Part shown: in pieces, positions 63,053 to 64,000 of the stretch
Numbering within the stretch: the stretch's first letter is position 1
Layout: each line of letters begins with the position of its first letter
Source: Kribbella caucasensis
GTDB lineage: Bacteria > Actinomycetota > Actinomycetes > Propionibacteriales > Kribbellaceae
NCBI RefSeq assembly: GCF_004361855.1
Contig: NZ_SNWQ01000008.1
Span: forward strand, 248,001 to 312,000
Direction of reading: 5' to 3'
Length of the DNA stretch: 64,000 nt
Position numbers and translations under genes: made by a program
The notes under the pieces: generated by a model
Told to the model about the DNA's origin: nothing
What the model saw: the letters and a program-made list of their open reading frames with translations, nothing else
Database searches by the model: none

Positions 63053-64000
63053 ATGCGCGCCATGGTCTACCGAGGTCCGTACCGGATCCGCGTCGAGGAC
63101 AAACCGCGCCCGGCGATCGAACATCCGAACGACGCGATCGTCAGAGTCACCCGGGCCGCCATCTGCGGCTCGGACCTGCATCTGTACCACGGGATGATGC
63201 CGGATACCCGGGTCGGCATGACGTTCGGGCACGAGTTCATCGGAGTCGTGGACGAGGTCGGCCCCTCGGTCCAGACCCGGCAGCCCGGTGACCGGGTGAT
63301 GGTGCCGTTCAACATCTTCTGCGGGACCTGCTTCTTCTGTGCCCGCGGCCTGTACGCCAACTGTCACAACGTCAATCCGAACGCGACGGCGGTCGGCGGT
63401 ATCTACGGCTATTCCCACACCTGCGGCGGGTACGACGGCGGCCAGGCGGAGTACGTCCGGGTGCCGTTCGCCGACGTGGGCCCCAGCCCGATCCCCGACT
63501 GGATGGACGACGAGGACGCCGTACTGCTGACCGACGCGGTCGCCACCGGCTACTTCGGCGCCCAACTCGGCGACATCGGCGAGGGCGACGTCGTCGTCGT
63601 GTTCGGCGCCGGCCCGGTCGGTCTGTCCGCCGCCAAGTCGTCCTGGCTGATGGGAGCCGGGCGGGTCATCGTCATCGATCACCTCGAGTACCGGCTGGCC
63701 AAGGCACGCACCTTCGCCCACGCCGAAACCCACAACTTCACTGAGCACGCCGATGTCGTCGTACTGCTGAAGAAACTTACCGACCGCCTCGGCGCCGACG
63801 TGGCGATCGACGCCGTCGGCGCCGAGGCCGACGGCAACCTACTGCAGCACATCACGTCGGCGAAACTGAAACTGCAGGGCGGCTCCCCCATTGCGCTCAA
63901 CTGGGCCATCGACTCGGTCCGGAAGGGTGGCACCGTGTCCGTGATGGGCGCCTACGGCCCGATGTTCAGCGCGGTCAAGTTCGGCGACGCGATGAACAAG
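63053..64000 (+). CDS. Zinc-dependent alcohol dehydrogenase, 3' end beyond window
   Basis: 316 residues visible; no stop before the window end. ATG at 63053 after AAGGAG. Catalytic zinc segment AICGSDLHLYHG and GHEFIGVVDE, structural zinc cluster CGTCFFCARGLYANC, Rossmann GAGPVGLSAAKSS. Similar in type to the FdhA-like enzyme at 36.6 kb and likely also an aldehyde/alcohol dehydrogenase of the stress set. Complete members have about 390 residues. Confidence 0.9.
   Translation, partial: MRAMVYRGPYRIRVEDKPRPAIEHPNDAIVRVTRAAICGSDLHLYHGMMPDTRVGMTFGHEFIGVVDEVGPSVQTRQPGDRVMVPFNIFCGTCFFCARGLYANCHNVNPNATAVGGIYGYSHTCGGYDGGQAEYVRVPFADVGPSPIPDWMDDEDAVLLTDAVATGYFGAQLGDIGEGDVVVVFGAGPVGLSAAKSSWLMGAGRVIVIDHLEYRLAKARTFAHAETHNFTEHADVVVLLKKLTDRLGADVAIDAVGAEADGNLLQHITSAKLKLQGGSPIALNWAIDSVRKGGTVSVMGAYGPMFSAVKFGDAMNK

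Noticed and set aside
1-64000. CRISPR arrays, insertion sequences, rRNA genes
   Set aside because: No spaced direct repeats, transposase genes or rRNA-like sequence found on reading both strands.

Overview
The window is high-GC DNA from an actinobacterium. Mycothiol ligase (mshC), an F420-type luciferase-like oxidoreductase, the PAC2 / SCO1664-family / DUF3090 / phosphomutase set around mshC, DUF5703, and a SigB/SigF-type sigma factor with GTTT-N15-GGGTAC promoter motifs all point that way. The overall gene style suggests Kribbella or another Nocardioidales/Propionibacteriales member, but the genus is an inference.

Layout. 1-5 kb: a membrane protein cut by the window edge, then a glpF-glpK-glpD glycerol operon (minus strand) with a palindrome upstream. 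5-7 kb: a frameshifted ECF sigma gene, a start-less remnant and a VapBC toxin-antitoxin pair with a perfect inverted repeat at its promoter. 7-15 kb: a dipeptide/oligopeptide ABC transporter (two ATPases, two permeases, two lipoprotein binding proteins). 15-26 kb: housekeeping block with a HAD phosphatase, PAC2 protein, mshC, the conserved actinobacterial trio next to mshC, CorA, UppP, an LLM oxidoreductase and an aldo/keto reductase. 26-32.7 kb: regulators (LuxR, LysR), two MFS exporters, one of them behind a short leader peptide with alternative RNA pairing, and an M20 peptidase.

32.8-35.6 kb: tRNA-Leu(GAG) followed by a patch of decayed genes (GH65, fatty-acid desaturase, FAD oxidoreductase). 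35.6-42 kb: dehydrogenases and a four-gene envelope operon of the kind often seen in general stress regulons. 42.5-53.2 kb: a tightly overlapping nine-gene operon for nucleotide-activated heptose (GmhA, HldE, and GmhB fused to a glycosyltransferase), with a carbamoyltransferase, further glycosyltransferases and an SDR, plus a convergent UDP-sugar decarboxylase/epimerase-like gene. 53-64 kb: a SigB/SigF-family sigma factor, a desaturase, a catalase-like protein, a broken membrane protein, a cluster of a heme-oxygenase-like diiron enzyme, CDGSH protein, YbdK-type carboxylate-amine ligase and HemK-like methyltransferase, then a zinc metallopeptidase, a hemerythrin and an alcohol dehydrogenase cut by the window end.

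Working together: the right half reads as a stress island. A SigF-like sigma gene lies amid genes for membrane modification, redox and detoxification, and GGGTAC-type promoter candidates precede at least four transcription units, including the heptose/carbamoyl glycan operon. Several genes are broken by single frameshifts (5.2, 19.3, 33.0, 35.0, 56.8 kb); whether these are real decay or assembly errors cannot be told from sequence alone.
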